Shown here in pieces: positions 43,489-51,864 of a DNA stretch of 64,000 nucleotides. Origin of the DNA: Streptomyces silvae (GTDB lineage Bacteria > Actinomycetota > Actinomycetes > Streptomycetales > Streptomycetaceae); contig NZ_JAERUC010000193.1 of assembly GCF_016745505.1 (NCBI RefSeq), forward strand, positions 1 through 64,000. The letters run 5' to 3'. Position numbers and translations under genes: made by a program. Under the pieces are notes generated by a model. The model ran no database searches. It saw only the letters and a program-made list of their open reading frames with translations, and was not told the DNA's origin. Every line of letters starts with the position of its first letter. Within the stretch, counting starts at the first letter, position 1.

Positions 43489-44757
43489 GTGACCGAAACA
43501 GCCGAACAAGGTGTATCCCGCACCCGCATACTCGCCGACCTGACGCCGCTGCGTTCCTCCCCGGACTACCGGCGGCTCTGGTTCGGGAACACCGTTTCCT
43601 GGATCGGGCAGGGCATGACGGCGCTGGCCGTCTCCCTCCAGGTCTACGACATCACCGGGTCCGCGTTCTCCGTCGGGCTGATAGGTCTCTGTTCGCTCGT
43701 TCCGCTGGTGCTCCTCGGGCTGTACAGCGGGGCGGTCGCCGACACCGTCGACCGCCGCAAGCTCGGGCTCTTCAGCGCGACCGGATCGTTCCTGCTCTCC
43801 CTCGTGCTGGCCGTGGTCACCTTCGCCGGCGTCGAGAACCTCGGGCTGCTCTACACGGTCGTCGCCCTCCAGGCCGTGTGCTTCGCGCTCAACTCCCCGG
43901 CCCGCAGCTCGATGATCGCCCGGCTCCTCCCGGCCGAGCAGCTGCCCGCCGCCAACGCGCTCAGCGCCATGACGTCCACCACCGGCGGCCTGGCCGGCCC
44001 GATGCTCGGTGGCCTCATCGTCGGCTGGTGGGGCTACCGGGCGGCGTACACCGTCGACGCCGTCACCTTCACCGCCTCGCTGTACGCGATGTGGCGGCTG
44101 CCCTCGATGCTGCCCGACCGGGCGGAGGGGGAGAAGGGCGCCAAGCGGGCGTCCGTGCTGGACGGTCTGCGCTTCCTCGGGACCAGGCCCAATCTGCGGA
44201 TGACGTTCTTCAGCGACCTGAGCGCCATGGTGCTCGCCCACCCGCGCGCCCTCTTCCCCGTGGTCGCCGTGGTCTGGTTCGGTGGCGACGCGAAGACCAC
44301 CGGGCTCCTGGTCGCCGCTCCCGCGCTGGGTGCGCTGCTCGGCAGCGTCTTCTCCGGCTGGCTGGGCCGCGTCCGCCGGCACGGGCTCGCGGTGCTGATC
44401 GCGGTCGCCTGCTGGGGCGGTGCCATCGCCGTGTTCGGACTGACCCGGCAGCTCTGGCCGGGACTGGTCCTGCTCGCGCTGGCCGGATGCGCCGACTCCA
44501 TCTCGATGGTCTTCCGCAACACCATGCTCCAGGCGGCGGTCCCGGACGACATGCGCGGCCGGCTCCAGGGCGTGTTCATCGTCGTCGTGGCCGGCGGCCC
44601 CCGGCTCGGCGACCTCGTGGCCGGCTCCGTCGCCGACCTGACCTCACCGACCGTGGCGGTGACCGGCGGCGGCCTCGCCTGTGTGCTGGTGGTGTGCCTG
44701 CTGGGGCTGCGCTGGCGCGGCTTCGCCCGGTACGACGCCCGGGACCCGCAGCCGTAA
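43489..44757 (+). CDS. MFS transporter, enterobactin-exporter-like
   Basis: A 422-residue protein with twelve membrane helices of the EntS-like branch (LWFGNTVSWIGQGMTALAVSLQ, SGAVADTVDRRKLGLFS, PARSSMIARLLPAEQLPAANAL, FRNTMLQAAVPDDMRGRLQG). It is a proton-coupled exporter; the substrate cannot be inferred. The GTG start lies 18 bases after the preceding stop. Confidence 0.88.
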   Translation: MTETAEQGVSRTRILADLTPLRSSPDYRRLWFGNTVSWIGQGMTALAVSLQVYDITGSAFSVGLIGLCSLVPLVLLGLYSGAVADTVDRRKLGLFSATGSFLLSLVLAVVTFAGVENLGLLYTVVALQAVCFALNSPARSSMIARLLPAEQLPAANALSAMTSTTGGLAGPMLGGLIVGWWGYRAAYTVDAVTFTASLYAMWRLPSMLPDRAEGEKGAKRASVLDGLRFLGTRPNLRMTFFSDLSAMVLAHPRALFPVVAVVWFGGDAKTTGLLVAAPALGALLGSVFSGWLGRVRRHGLAVLIAVACWGGAIAVFGLTRQLWPGLVLLALAGCADSISMVFRNTMLQAAVPDDMRGRLQGVFIVVVAGGPRLGDLVAGSVADLTSPTVAVTGGGLACVLVVCLLGLRWRGFARYDARDPQP

Positions 44758-44841
44758 CAGCAGGTCCACACCCTGATACGCCGTTGTCCGGGATGCGGGC
44801 GGCGCTTGTCGGCACGCCCGCGGCGCGGTCAGGATGCCCGC

Positions 44842-44937
44842 ATGGCCCCAGCTCTCGTGTCGCGCCGCCACGTGGATCTCCTGCGTGTCTCGACCATGCT
44901 CTGTCGGGCCGGTCTCCGCTGTCCGTCCTGTTGCTGA
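44842..44937 (+). CDS. Cysteine-rich attenuator leader peptide upstream of ssuD
   Basis: A 31-codon ORF that ends CRAGLRCPSCC, with four of its last eleven codons being cysteine, including two in a row immediately before the stop. RRHVDLLRV matches the conserved core of actinobacterial 'putative leader peptides' placed before sulfur-assimilation genes. AGGA lies eight bases before the ATG. The downstream gene at 45078 is an SsuD-like alkanesulfonate monooxygenase, so ribosome stalling at cysteine codons under cysteine limitation could control it. Confidence 0.85.
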   Translation: MAPALVSRRHVDLLRVSTMLCRAGLRCPSCC

Positions 44938-45077
44938 CGTGACACCTCGCCGGCCCTGACGCCGGCCGACGCGCGCCTTCGCCCTCCTGATCACCCCGGA
45001 CACCCCGGCCTGCCGGTGCCTTCCCGCATCCGTACGCCCGTGGTGCGTCCCCCGCCGCCGTCCCACGAGGATCCCCC

Positions 45078-46175
45078 ATGCCCGACAGCCCGCTCCTGCT
45101 CCACTGGTTCCTGCCCACGGGCGGCGACGGCCGCGACCCCGGCGGGGTCACCGCCGTGCAGGGGAGGACCGGCTCGGCCACCCGCCGTCCCGCCGGCATC
45201 GGCTATCTCTCCCAGGTGGCCCGCGCCGCCGAACAGGCCGGATTCCACTCGCTGCTGACCCCCGTGGGGCTCGGCTGCGTCGACCCGTGGATCCTCACCG
45301 CGGCCCTCACCCAGCACACCGACCGCATCGGCTTCCTGGTCGCCTTCCGCGCCGGTTTCGCCAGCCCCACCCTGCTGGCCCAACAGGCCGATGCCTTCCG
45401 GAAGTTCGCAGGCGGTAGGCTCCGGCTCAACGTCGTCACCGGTGGCGACCCCGTCGAACAGCGGGCGTACGGCGACCACTTGGCGCACGACCAGCGCTAC
45501 GCGCGCACCGACGAGGTGATGGCCGTCCTGCGCGACCTCCTCGACGGCAAGCGCGTCGACCACACCGGTGAGCACCTGACGATCGAGGGCGCCCAGCTCC
45601 ACGACCCGGCCGTCGAGCACCCCGTCCCCCTCTACTTCGGCGGCGCCTCCCCGGCCGCCGAGGCCGTCGCCGCGCGCCGTGCCGACGTACAGCTGCTCTG
45701 GGGTGAGCCGCCCGCCGCCCTCGCCCGGCGCATCGGCCGGCTCCGCGCCATGGCCCCCGAACTGCGTTACGGGCTGCGCCTGCACATCATCAGCCGGGAC
45801 ACCGCCGCCGAGGCGTGGGCCGAGGCCGACCGCATCCTCGCCGGCATCGACCCGGAAGCCGTCCGGGCCAGCCAGGAACGCTTCGCCCGCATGGACTCCA
45901 CCGGCCAGGCCCGGATGGCCGCGCTGCACGGCGGCGGCTCCGCCGACGCGGCGAAGCTGGAGGTCGCCCCGAACCTCTGGGCGGGCATCGGGCTCGTACG
46001 GGAAGGGGCCGGCACGGCGCTGGTCGGCTCGCACGACGAGGTGGCCCAGCGGCTGCACGAGTACCGGCGCCTGGGCATCGGCGAGTTCATCCTCTCCGGC
46101 TATCCGCACCTGGAGGAGGCCTTCCGGGTGGGCGAGGAGGTCGCCCCCCGGCTGCGCGCACTCGACGCGGCCTGA
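45078..46175 (+). CDS. ssuD: LLM-class flavin-dependent monooxygenase, SsuD-like
   Basis: A 365-residue TIM-barrel protein. LLHWFLPTGGDG starts the barrel, FHSLLTPVGLGCVDPW and RIGFLVAFRAGFASPTLLAQQADAF carry the SsuD-type flavin/substrate loop, and GGRLRLNVVTGGDPVEQRAYGD is a hallmark of alkanesulfonate monooxygenases. It uses FMNH2 and O2 to desulfonate alkanesulfonates, releasing sulfite for cysteine synthesis. The cysteine leader peptide upstream fits that role. ATG follows a GAGGATC. Confidence 0.88.
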   Translation: MPDSPLLLHWFLPTGGDGRDPGGVTAVQGRTGSATRRPAGIGYLSQVARAAEQAGFHSLLTPVGLGCVDPWILTAALTQHTDRIGFLVAFRAGFASPTLLAQQADAFRKFAGGRLRLNVVTGGDPVEQRAYGDHLAHDQRYARTDEVMAVLRDLLDGKRVDHTGEHLTIEGAQLHDPAVEHPVPLYFGGASPAAEAVAARRADVQLLWGEPPAALARRIGRLRAMAPELRYGLRLHIISRDTAAEAWAEADRILAGIDPEAVRASQERFARMDSTGQARMAALHGGGSADAAKLEVAPNLWAGIGLVREGAGTALVGSHDEVAQRLHEYRRLGIGEFILSGYPHLEEAFRVGEEVAPRLRALDAA

Positions 46176-46203
46176 GGGAAGCCGGTCGGGGTCCCGGACG
46201 GAA

Positions 46204-46275
46204 GGGCCCCGGGGGAGCGCGCCGGACGGGGCCCCGGGCGCCCTGTCCGGGGCCCCGGGCTCGGGTCAGGACCCC
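46204..46275. repeat. Convergent GGGGCCCCGGG hairpin repeats
   Basis: The run CGGGGCCCCGGGC occurs twice, plus further GGCCCCGGG and CCCCGGG pieces. They can form alternate strong hairpins between the convergent ssuD and VOC genes and probably act as a bidirectional terminator. Confidence 0.6.
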
Positions 46276-46307
46276 GGGAGCACCGGCCAGGGCTGCCGGG
46301 CGTCAGG

Positions 46308-47105
46308 TCAGGAGACGGCCGTGACGCCCGGCATCTCGCCGCCGGTCGTCGTCGGGTCGATCACCGAGAACACCGCGCCCTGCGGGTCCGTCAGAGCCGC
46401 GAACCTGCCGAACGGAATCGTCATCGGACCGAACCGGAGCTGCGCCCCGAGCGAGGTCGCCTTCTGCACGGCGGCGTCGCAGTCCGCGACGGTGAAGTAC
46501 ACGTTCAGATGGGCGGGCACCCCGGCGGGGAACTCGTCACCCATCTTCATCCGGCCGAGCACCGGGTCCGCGCCCAGGTCGTAGAGCGAGAAGTCGATCG
46601 CGTCGTCGTCCAGGTGCTTCACCCCGTACCCGAACACGGCCCGGAAGAAGGCGTCCGCCTTCTCCGGGTCCCGGGTGAAGACCTCGGCCCAGGTGTAGGC
46701 CCCGGGCACCGCCTGCGCCTCGAACCCCTTGTGGCTGCCCGCCTGCCATACCCCGAACGGCGCACCGCCGGGGTCGGCGGCGATCACCATCGTCCCGAAG
46801 TCGCCGACCTGCATCGGCTCCACGATCACATGGCCGCCGTGCTCCCGGACCTTCCCGGCGGTGGCGGCGGCGTCCGGCGAGGCCAGGTACAGACACCAGG
46901 CGGACGGCGCCTCCTGGCCGGGCATGGGCGGAGACAGCGCGGCGACCGCCTTGCCGTCCACGTACGCCTGGGTGTAGTTGCCGTACTCCGGCATCGAGTC
47001 GCCGTACGTCCAGCCCAGGAGCTCACCGTAGAAGCGCTTCGCCCCCTCCAGGTCGCCGAACGTACCGTCGGCCCAGCACGGGGTGCCCTCGGATTCTGCG
47101 GCCAT
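46308..47105 (-). CDS. VOC-superfamily protein with two glyoxalase-like repeats
   Basis: A 265-residue protein built of two glyoxalase/bleomycin-resistance-like halves: AKRFYGELLGWTYGDSM and KADAFFRAVFGYGVKHL start each beta-alpha-beta-beta-beta unit, and AFVVADCDAAVQKA-like metal-site segments occur in each. The metal ligands are not all retained in both halves. The family includes hydroxylases and resistance proteins; substrate unknown. It is convergent with ssuD. Confidence 0.85.
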   Translation of the reverse strand: MAAESEGTPCWADGTFGDLEGAKRFYGELLGWTYGDSMPEYGNYTQAYVDGKAVAALSPPMPGQEAPSAWCLYLASPDAAATAGKVREHGGHVIVEPMQVGDFGTMVIAADPGGAPFGVWQAGSHKGFEAQAVPGAYTWAEVFTRDPEKADAFFRAVFGYGVKHLDDDAIDFSLYDLGADPVLGRMKMGDEFPAGVPAHLNVYFTVADCDAAVQKATSLGAQLRFGPMTIPFGRFAALTDPQGAVFSVIDPTTTGGEMPGVTAVS

Positions 47106-47187
47106 GGCTCGGACCTTTCTTCACTCGGCGGACGGTCCCGCTGGCCACGCTAGCCAAACCCCGCCCGACCGGCGCGCCGAGCGCGTC

Positions 47188-48546
47188 TCATCGCTCCGGC
47201 GCGGCGGGCCCGACGACCGAGCGGGCGATCCCCAGCTCCACCAGGTCCTGGGGGCGCAGCCTGAGCTGGCCGGCGGTGGAGCGCACCTCGTCGGGGCCGC
47301 GTTTCAGGATGGCCGCCGCCAGTTCCGGTGCGATCACCGAGAAGTAACTGTCCGCGGTGACATGGGTGTTGTCCGGCGCCGCCAGGGCCAGCGCCCCGCC
47401 CGAGCCGCCCTCGCCGATCACCAGCGTCGTCACGGGGACGCGGGCACCGGCGACCGCCGCGAAGACCTCGGCGATGGCGGCGCCCGCCCCGGCCCGTTCC
47501 GCCTCCGCGTCGTTGGCCGCGCCGGGGGTGTCGATCAGGGTCAGCACGGGCAGGCCCAGCCGGTCCGCGAGCCGGATCACCCGGGCGGCCGTGCGGTACC
47601 CCGCCGGGCGGGTCGCCGTGCCGCACTGCGCGGCGTACGCCACGGGGCGCCCGGCGTGCAGGCCCACCCCGCAGAGCAGCCCCGGGTCCCTGCCGCCGCA
47701 CCGGTCCCCGCTCAGCGGCAGCCGGTCCTCGAAGTACGCGTCCAGATAGGCCTCGGCCCGTGGCCGCGCCGCCGCCCGGGCCTGCTCCACCGCCTCCCAG
47801 CCGGTCGCCGGAAGTCCGGTGGCCGACAGCGCCCCCGGCACCGGGGCCGCCTGCGCCGGACCCGTGAGCGTCAGCGCGGCCAGCCAGCGGCCCAGCGTTC
47901 CGGGCAGCTCCTCCGGGGTGACGACCGCGTCGATGTGCCCCGCCGCCAGCTGGCCCTCGGCGGTGTACGCGTACGGATCCGCGCCGGCGGGCCGCACCCG
48001 CGAGCCGGCGAACCCGATCTGCGCCCCGGGCAGCGCCAGCACCACGTCGGAGCCGGCCCCCACGGTGGCCCAGCCGCCCCCGGTCGTCGGATCCCGCAGG
48101 ACGGCGATCTGCGCCAGCCCCTGGGCCCTCAGCCGGCTGGACGCGCGGGCCACCCGCTGGAGCTGTATCAGCGCGATCATGCCCTCCTGCATCCGGCTGC
48201 CCCCGGTGGCGACCAGCGAGACCAGCGGCAGCCGCCGCTCGCCCGCCAGCGCGTACGCGGCCTCCAGCCGGTCCCCGGTGCGGCTTCCCAGCGAGCCGCC
48301 CAGGAAGCCGAACTCGAACGCGACCAGGACGCACTCACGCCCGTCGACGACACCGGTCCCGTACAGGACGGACTCCTCCTCGCCGGTCCGCGCCGAGGCC
48401 CGCGCCCTGGACTCCGCGTAACCGCTCCAGCCGAGCGGGCCGTCCGGGGGTACGGGGCGCTCGGGCGGCCGGTGCTCCGTGAAGCTCCCGGTGACGGCGG
48501 CGACCGCCTCCCGCGCGGACAGACGGGCGCACGTGGGCTCAGACAC
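47188..48546 (-). CDS. Fused AccD-AccA-like carboxyltransferase
   Basis: A 452-residue protein combining both halves of a biotin-dependent carboxyltransferase. FEFGFLGGSLGSRTGDRLEAA and LVSLVATGGSRMQEGMIALIQ resemble the beta (AccD) half. The second half has AARVIRLADRLGLPVLTLIDTPGA and LVIGEGGSGGALALA like AccA. No zinc-ribbon is present. In S. coelicolor such a gene stands next to matB (from memory, SCO2445-2444). It overlaps matB by eight bases. A malonyl-group-handling role is likely, not proven; no biotin carboxylase gene is nearby. Confidence 0.82.
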   Translation of the reverse strand: MSEPTCARLSAREAVAAVTGSFTEHRPPERPVPPDGPLGWSGYAESRARASARTGEEESVLYGTGVVDGRECVLVAFEFGFLGGSLGSRTGDRLEAAYALAGERRLPLVSLVATGGSRMQEGMIALIQLQRVARASSRLRAQGLAQIAVLRDPTTGGGWATVGAGSDVVLALPGAQIGFAGSRVRPAGADPYAYTAEGQLAAGHIDAVVTPEELPGTLGRWLAALTLTGPAQAAPVPGALSATGLPATGWEAVEQARAAARPRAEAYLDAYFEDRLPLSGDRCGGRDPGLLCGVGLHAGRPVAYAAQCGTATRPAGYRTAARVIRLADRLGLPVLTLIDTPGAANDAEAERAGAGAAIAEVFAAVAGARVPVTTLVIGEGGSGGALALAAPDNTHVTADSYFSVIAPELAAAILKRGPDEVRSTAGQLRLRPQDLVELGIARSVVGPAAPER

Positions 48547-50002
48547 CGAGCGACCTCTTCATGATCTTGCCCAGCTCGTTGCGGGGCAGCGCGTCGAGGT
48601 AGCGGACGACGCGGGGCCGCTTGTGCGGGGCCAGCAGGCCCGCCACATGGTCCGCCAGCTCCCGCTCACCGGGGGGCGAGGCGGGGTCGTCCGGCACCAC
48701 CCAGGCGACGATCCGCTCGCCGAGGTCCGCGTCCGGCTCACCGGTGACGGCCGCCTCCCGTACGCCGGGATGGTCGAGCAGGGCGTTCTCGATCTCGCCC
48801 GCACCGATCTTGTAGCCGCCGCTCTTGATCAGGTCGGTGGCCTTGCGCCCGACGATCCGTACGTAGCCGTCGGGGTCGACCGTGGCCATGTCGCCCGTAC
48901 GGAAGAACCCGTCCTCGGTGAAGGCGGCCGCCGTGGCGTCCGGCCGGTTCAGATAACCGGTGAAGAGGTTCGGGCCGCGCACCTGGATCTCGCCGATGGA
49001 CGCGGTGTCCTGGAGCACGCTGCCGTCCTCCTCGACGAGCCTGAGTTCCACGCCCGGCAGCGGCGGGCCGACCGTCCCGGCACGGGGCGCGCCGTCGGCC
49101 CGTACGCCCGTGTTCATCAGGGTCTCCGTCATCCCGTACCGCTCGACGACCCCGCGCCCGGTCGCCGCGGTGATCCGTTCGTGGTCGTGGACCGGCAGCG
49201 CCGCCGAGCCGGAGACCAGCAGCCGGGCACCCGCCAGGGCCTTCGTGAGGTTCCCGGCGTCCGCCGGGCCGTCCAGCGCGCCGGCCAGCCGGTGGTACAT
49301 CGTGGGCACGCCGAACAGCATCGTCCCCCCGGAGAGCAGCTCCCGGGCCACGCCCTCCACCGAGAACCGGCCGAGGTGGCGCAGCGAGCCGCCCCGGCGC
49401 AGCGGGCCGAGGACGCCCAGGACCAGCCCGTGCACATGGAACAGCGGCAGGGCGTGGACGAGGACGTCCTCGCCGGTCCACCCCCAGGCGTCCTCCAGTG
49501 CGTCCAGCGACGCGGCGATCGCCCGGCGCGGCAGGACGGCCCCCTTGGGCGGGCCCGTCGTGCCGGAGGTGTAGACGACCAGGGCGGGGGAGTCCTCGGA
49601 GGGCTCCGGCAGGGCGGCCTCCGGCGACGGGGCGGCCGCGGCCGTCTCCACATCGAGCCGCTCCAGGCCGCCCAGCGCCGACGGCAGTACGTCGTCCGCC
49701 CCGGCCAGCACCACCGAGGGCGCGCTGTCGGTGACGATGTGCGCGAGTTCCCGCGCGCCGGTCCTCGGGTTGAGCGGCACGGCGGGCACCCCCGCCCGCA
49801 GGGCCGCCACCACGGCGACGACCGTCTCCGGGGCGGACGTGGCCCAGACGGCGACCCGCCCCGCCGCCGCGATCCGGACGGCGAGGGAGGCGGACGCATC
49901 GGCCAACCGGGCGTAGGTCAGGACGTGTTCGCCGAACCGGACGGCCTCGGGGGAGTCCGTCCGGCCGGACGCTCCGCGCAACGCGGGCAGAAGAGAGGTC
50001 AC
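48539..50002 (-). CDS. matB: Malonyl-CoA synthetase MatB
   Basis: A 487-residue AMP-forming acyl-CoA ligase. VVYTSGTTGPPKGAVLPRRA is the ATP/AMP P-loop, RYGMTETLMN the core motif, GFFRTGDMATVDPDGYVRIVGR the hinge region, and KRPRVVRYLDALPRNELGKIMKR the C-terminal Lys loop. It closely follows, from memory, the S. coelicolor MatB sequence (SCO2444). It activates malonate (or methylmalonate) with CoA and ATP, feeding polyketide precursors or detoxifying malonate. The fused carboxyltransferase is coupled downstream. Confidence 0.92.
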   Translation of the reverse strand: MTSLLPALRGASGRTDSPEAVRFGEHVLTYARLADASASLAVRIAAAGRVAVWATSAPETVVAVVAALRAGVPAVPLNPRTGARELAHIVTDSAPSVVLAGADDVLPSALGGLERLDVETAAAAPSPEAALPEPSEDSPALVVYTSGTTGPPKGAVLPRRAIAASLDALEDAWGWTGEDVLVHALPLFHVHGLVLGVLGPLRRGGSLRHLGRFSVEGVARELLSGGTMLFGVPTMYHRLAGALDGPADAGNLTKALAGARLLVSGSAALPVHDHERITAATGRGVVERYGMTETLMNTGVRADGAPRAGTVGPPLPGVELRLVEEDGSVLQDTASIGEIQVRGPNLFTGYLNRPDATAAAFTEDGFFRTGDMATVDPDGYVRIVGRKATDLIKSGGYKIGAGEIENALLDHPGVREAAVTGEPDADLGERIVAWVVPDDPASPPGERELADHVAGLLAPHKRPRVVRYLDALPRNELGKIMKRSLGV

Positions 50003-50048
50003 ACGCCCGAGCCTAGGCCGTGCCCCCGGAGCCCGTCAGGACCGCCCG

Positions 50049-51260
50049 TCAGCTCTCGCGCCGGACGGTCCGCATCCGGCCGTACGCGTACACCGCGCCC
50101 GCCAGCGCCAGGTCGGAGAGCAGCATGAAGCCGATCGAGTACGAGTCCTTCGCGCTGTAGATCGCGCCCATGACCAGCGGCGGCACGAATCCGCCGAGCC
50201 CGCCCATCGCGCCGACGATGCCGGTCACGCTGCCCACCACGGCCTGCGGGGTCACCTGCGAGACCAGGGCGAAGACGCTTCCGCTCGCGGTGCCGAGCCC
50301 GGCCGCCATGCAGAGCAGCGCGATCGTGCCGAGCGGGTCCAGCGGCGGGTCGAAGGCCTGGACGATGGCCATCAGCGCCGCCAGCAGCAGGGCCCCGGCC
50401 GTGACCAGGGCGGGGTGGACCCGGTCCGAGAGCCAGCCGCCGACCGGCCGGAAGATGACGGTGACCAGCGCGAACCCCGCCGCCTTGGTGCCCGCCTCGG
50501 TCGGCGACATCTCGTACCAGGTCTTCAGATACGTCGGCAGGTACACCCCGAACGCGACGATGCCGCCGAAGCCGATCGCGTAGAGCGCGGACAGCTCCCA
50601 CGTCACCCGCAGCCGGCCCGCGGAGCCCAGCCGGTGGGCCAGGGAGTCCGTGGGCACCGTGCGGCCCGGGTGGTCGGTGATGAGGACCGCGGCGAGCAGC
50701 GAGTAGACCAGGAGGGCGCCGGCGACGATCCAGAACGGCAGGTTCACGTCGTGCTCGGCGATCCTCGGCGTGAAGTAGCCGGACAGCGCGACACCGCCCA
50801 TGCCCATCCCGAACACGCCGAGCGCGAGACCCCGTTTCTCGGGCGGGAACCACGAGTTGACCAGCGGGATACCGATCGCGAACGTGGTGCCGCCCAGCCC
50901 GAGCAGGAAGCCGACCGCCAGCATCGCCCCGTAGGAGTTCTTCGCCGGGATGAGGAGCAGCACCGGGACGATCGTCAGGGCCGAGACGACCGGGAACATC
51001 AGCTTGGCGCCGAACTTGTCGGTCAGCGCGCCCGCCGCGATCCGGCCGAGCGAGCCGACGAGCACGGGGACCGCGACCAGCAGCGACTGCTGGAAGGAGC
51101 TGAGCCCGAGCCGCTCCTTGAAGTCGCCCGACAGCGGGGAGATCAGGTTCCACGCCCAGAAGGTCAGGGTGAACCCGATCGTCGCCATGACCAGGTTCCG
51201 GTAGGCGGCGGCGGATGGTCTCCGGTCCGGGACGGGGACCTGCTCGGCGGTGGTGTCCAC
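50049..51260 (-). CDS. NarK-like nitrate/nitrite transporter (MFS)
   Basis: A 403-residue protein with twelve helices. NLVMATIGFTLTFWAWNLISPL and RIAAGALTDKFGAKLMFPVVS with GVFGMGMGGVALSGYFTPRI match the nitrate/nitrite porter family, with the nitrate-signature-like glycine stretch FLLGLGGTTFAIGIPLVNSW. The start is a GTG at 51260; the frame beyond is shadow. It probably imports nitrate or exports nitrite. No nitrate reductase genes are in the window. Confidence 0.87.
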   Translation of the reverse strand: MDTTAEQVPVPDRRPSAAAYRNLVMATIGFTLTFWAWNLISPLSGDFKERLGLSSFQQSLLVAVPVLVGSLGRIAAGALTDKFGAKLMFPVVSALTIVPVLLLIPAKNSYGAMLAVGFLLGLGGTTFAIGIPLVNSWFPPEKRGLALGVFGMGMGGVALSGYFTPRIAEHDVNLPFWIVAGALLVYSLLAAVLITDHPGRTVPTDSLAHRLGSAGRLRVTWELSALYAIGFGGIVAFGVYLPTYLKTWYEMSPTEAGTKAAGFALVTVIFRPVGGWLSDRVHPALVTAGALLLAALMAIVQAFDPPLDPLGTIALLCMAAGLGTASGSVFALVSQVTPQAVVGSVTGIVGAMGGLGGFVPPLVMGAIYSAKDSYSIGFMLLSDLALAGAVYAYGRMRTVRRES

Positions 51261-51432
51261 ACCGCAAGTCAAGGGGCCGGGGGAGGGGGTGGCACGGCGG
51301 ACTGGGCCATCCGGGGCGGGCCGGGTCACCGCAGACGCCCCATGGGCAGGAGGCCCTTCCGCGGCCCCCGGGGAGGTCTCCCGCCCCTCTTCCGGCCGCC
51401 GTTCACGGCCCATGACTGGGACAATCACCCCT

Positions 51433-51864
51433 ATGGACAGGCTGGACAGAGAGATCCTCGGGATTCTCCAGGAGGACGCCCGGATCTCGTACCGCGATCT
51501 GGGCGTACGCGTGGGACTCAGCGCCAACGCGGCGGGTGACCGGGTACGCCGCATGCGCCGCGACGGGGTGATCCGCGGCTTCACGGTCATCGTGGACCCG
51601 GCCGCCGACACCCGCTCGGGCCTCGTCGTCTTCATCGACGTGTCGCTGCGCCTCGACACGACGAACGAGGAGTTCGAACGCTCCGTGCTGACCCTGCCCG
51701 GTATCACCGAGGTGGTGCACGTGACGGGCGGCCACGACTACCTCGTACGCGCGACGGCGGCCGACCCGGGCTCCCTGGACACGCTGCTGCGCCGGCTGAA
51801 GAAGGACGCGGGCGTCGCCCACTCCAACACCCGGATCGCCCTCAGAGCGGCGCCTGCCAGATGA
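51433..51864 (+). CDS. Lrp/AsnC-family regulator
   Basis: A 143-residue protein with a winged helix-turn-helix (MDRLDREILGILQEDARISY and LSANAAGDRVRRMRRDGVIRGF) and a RAM ligand domain (LVVFIDVSLRLDTTNEEFE, EVVHVTGGHDYLVRATAADP). ATG 51433 fits the family start; ATG 51412 is seven codons earlier and without a ribosome-binding site. Target and ligand unknown; it is divergent from the NarK-like gene. It overlaps the 3' end of a convergent histidine kinase gene. Confidence 0.88.
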   Translation: MDRLDREILGILQEDARISYRDLGVRVGLSANAAGDRVRRMRRDGVIRGFTVIVDPAADTRSGLVVFIDVSLRLDTTNEEFERSVLTLPGITEVVHVTGGHDYLVRATAADPGSLDTLLRRLKKDAGVAHSNTRIALRAAPAR

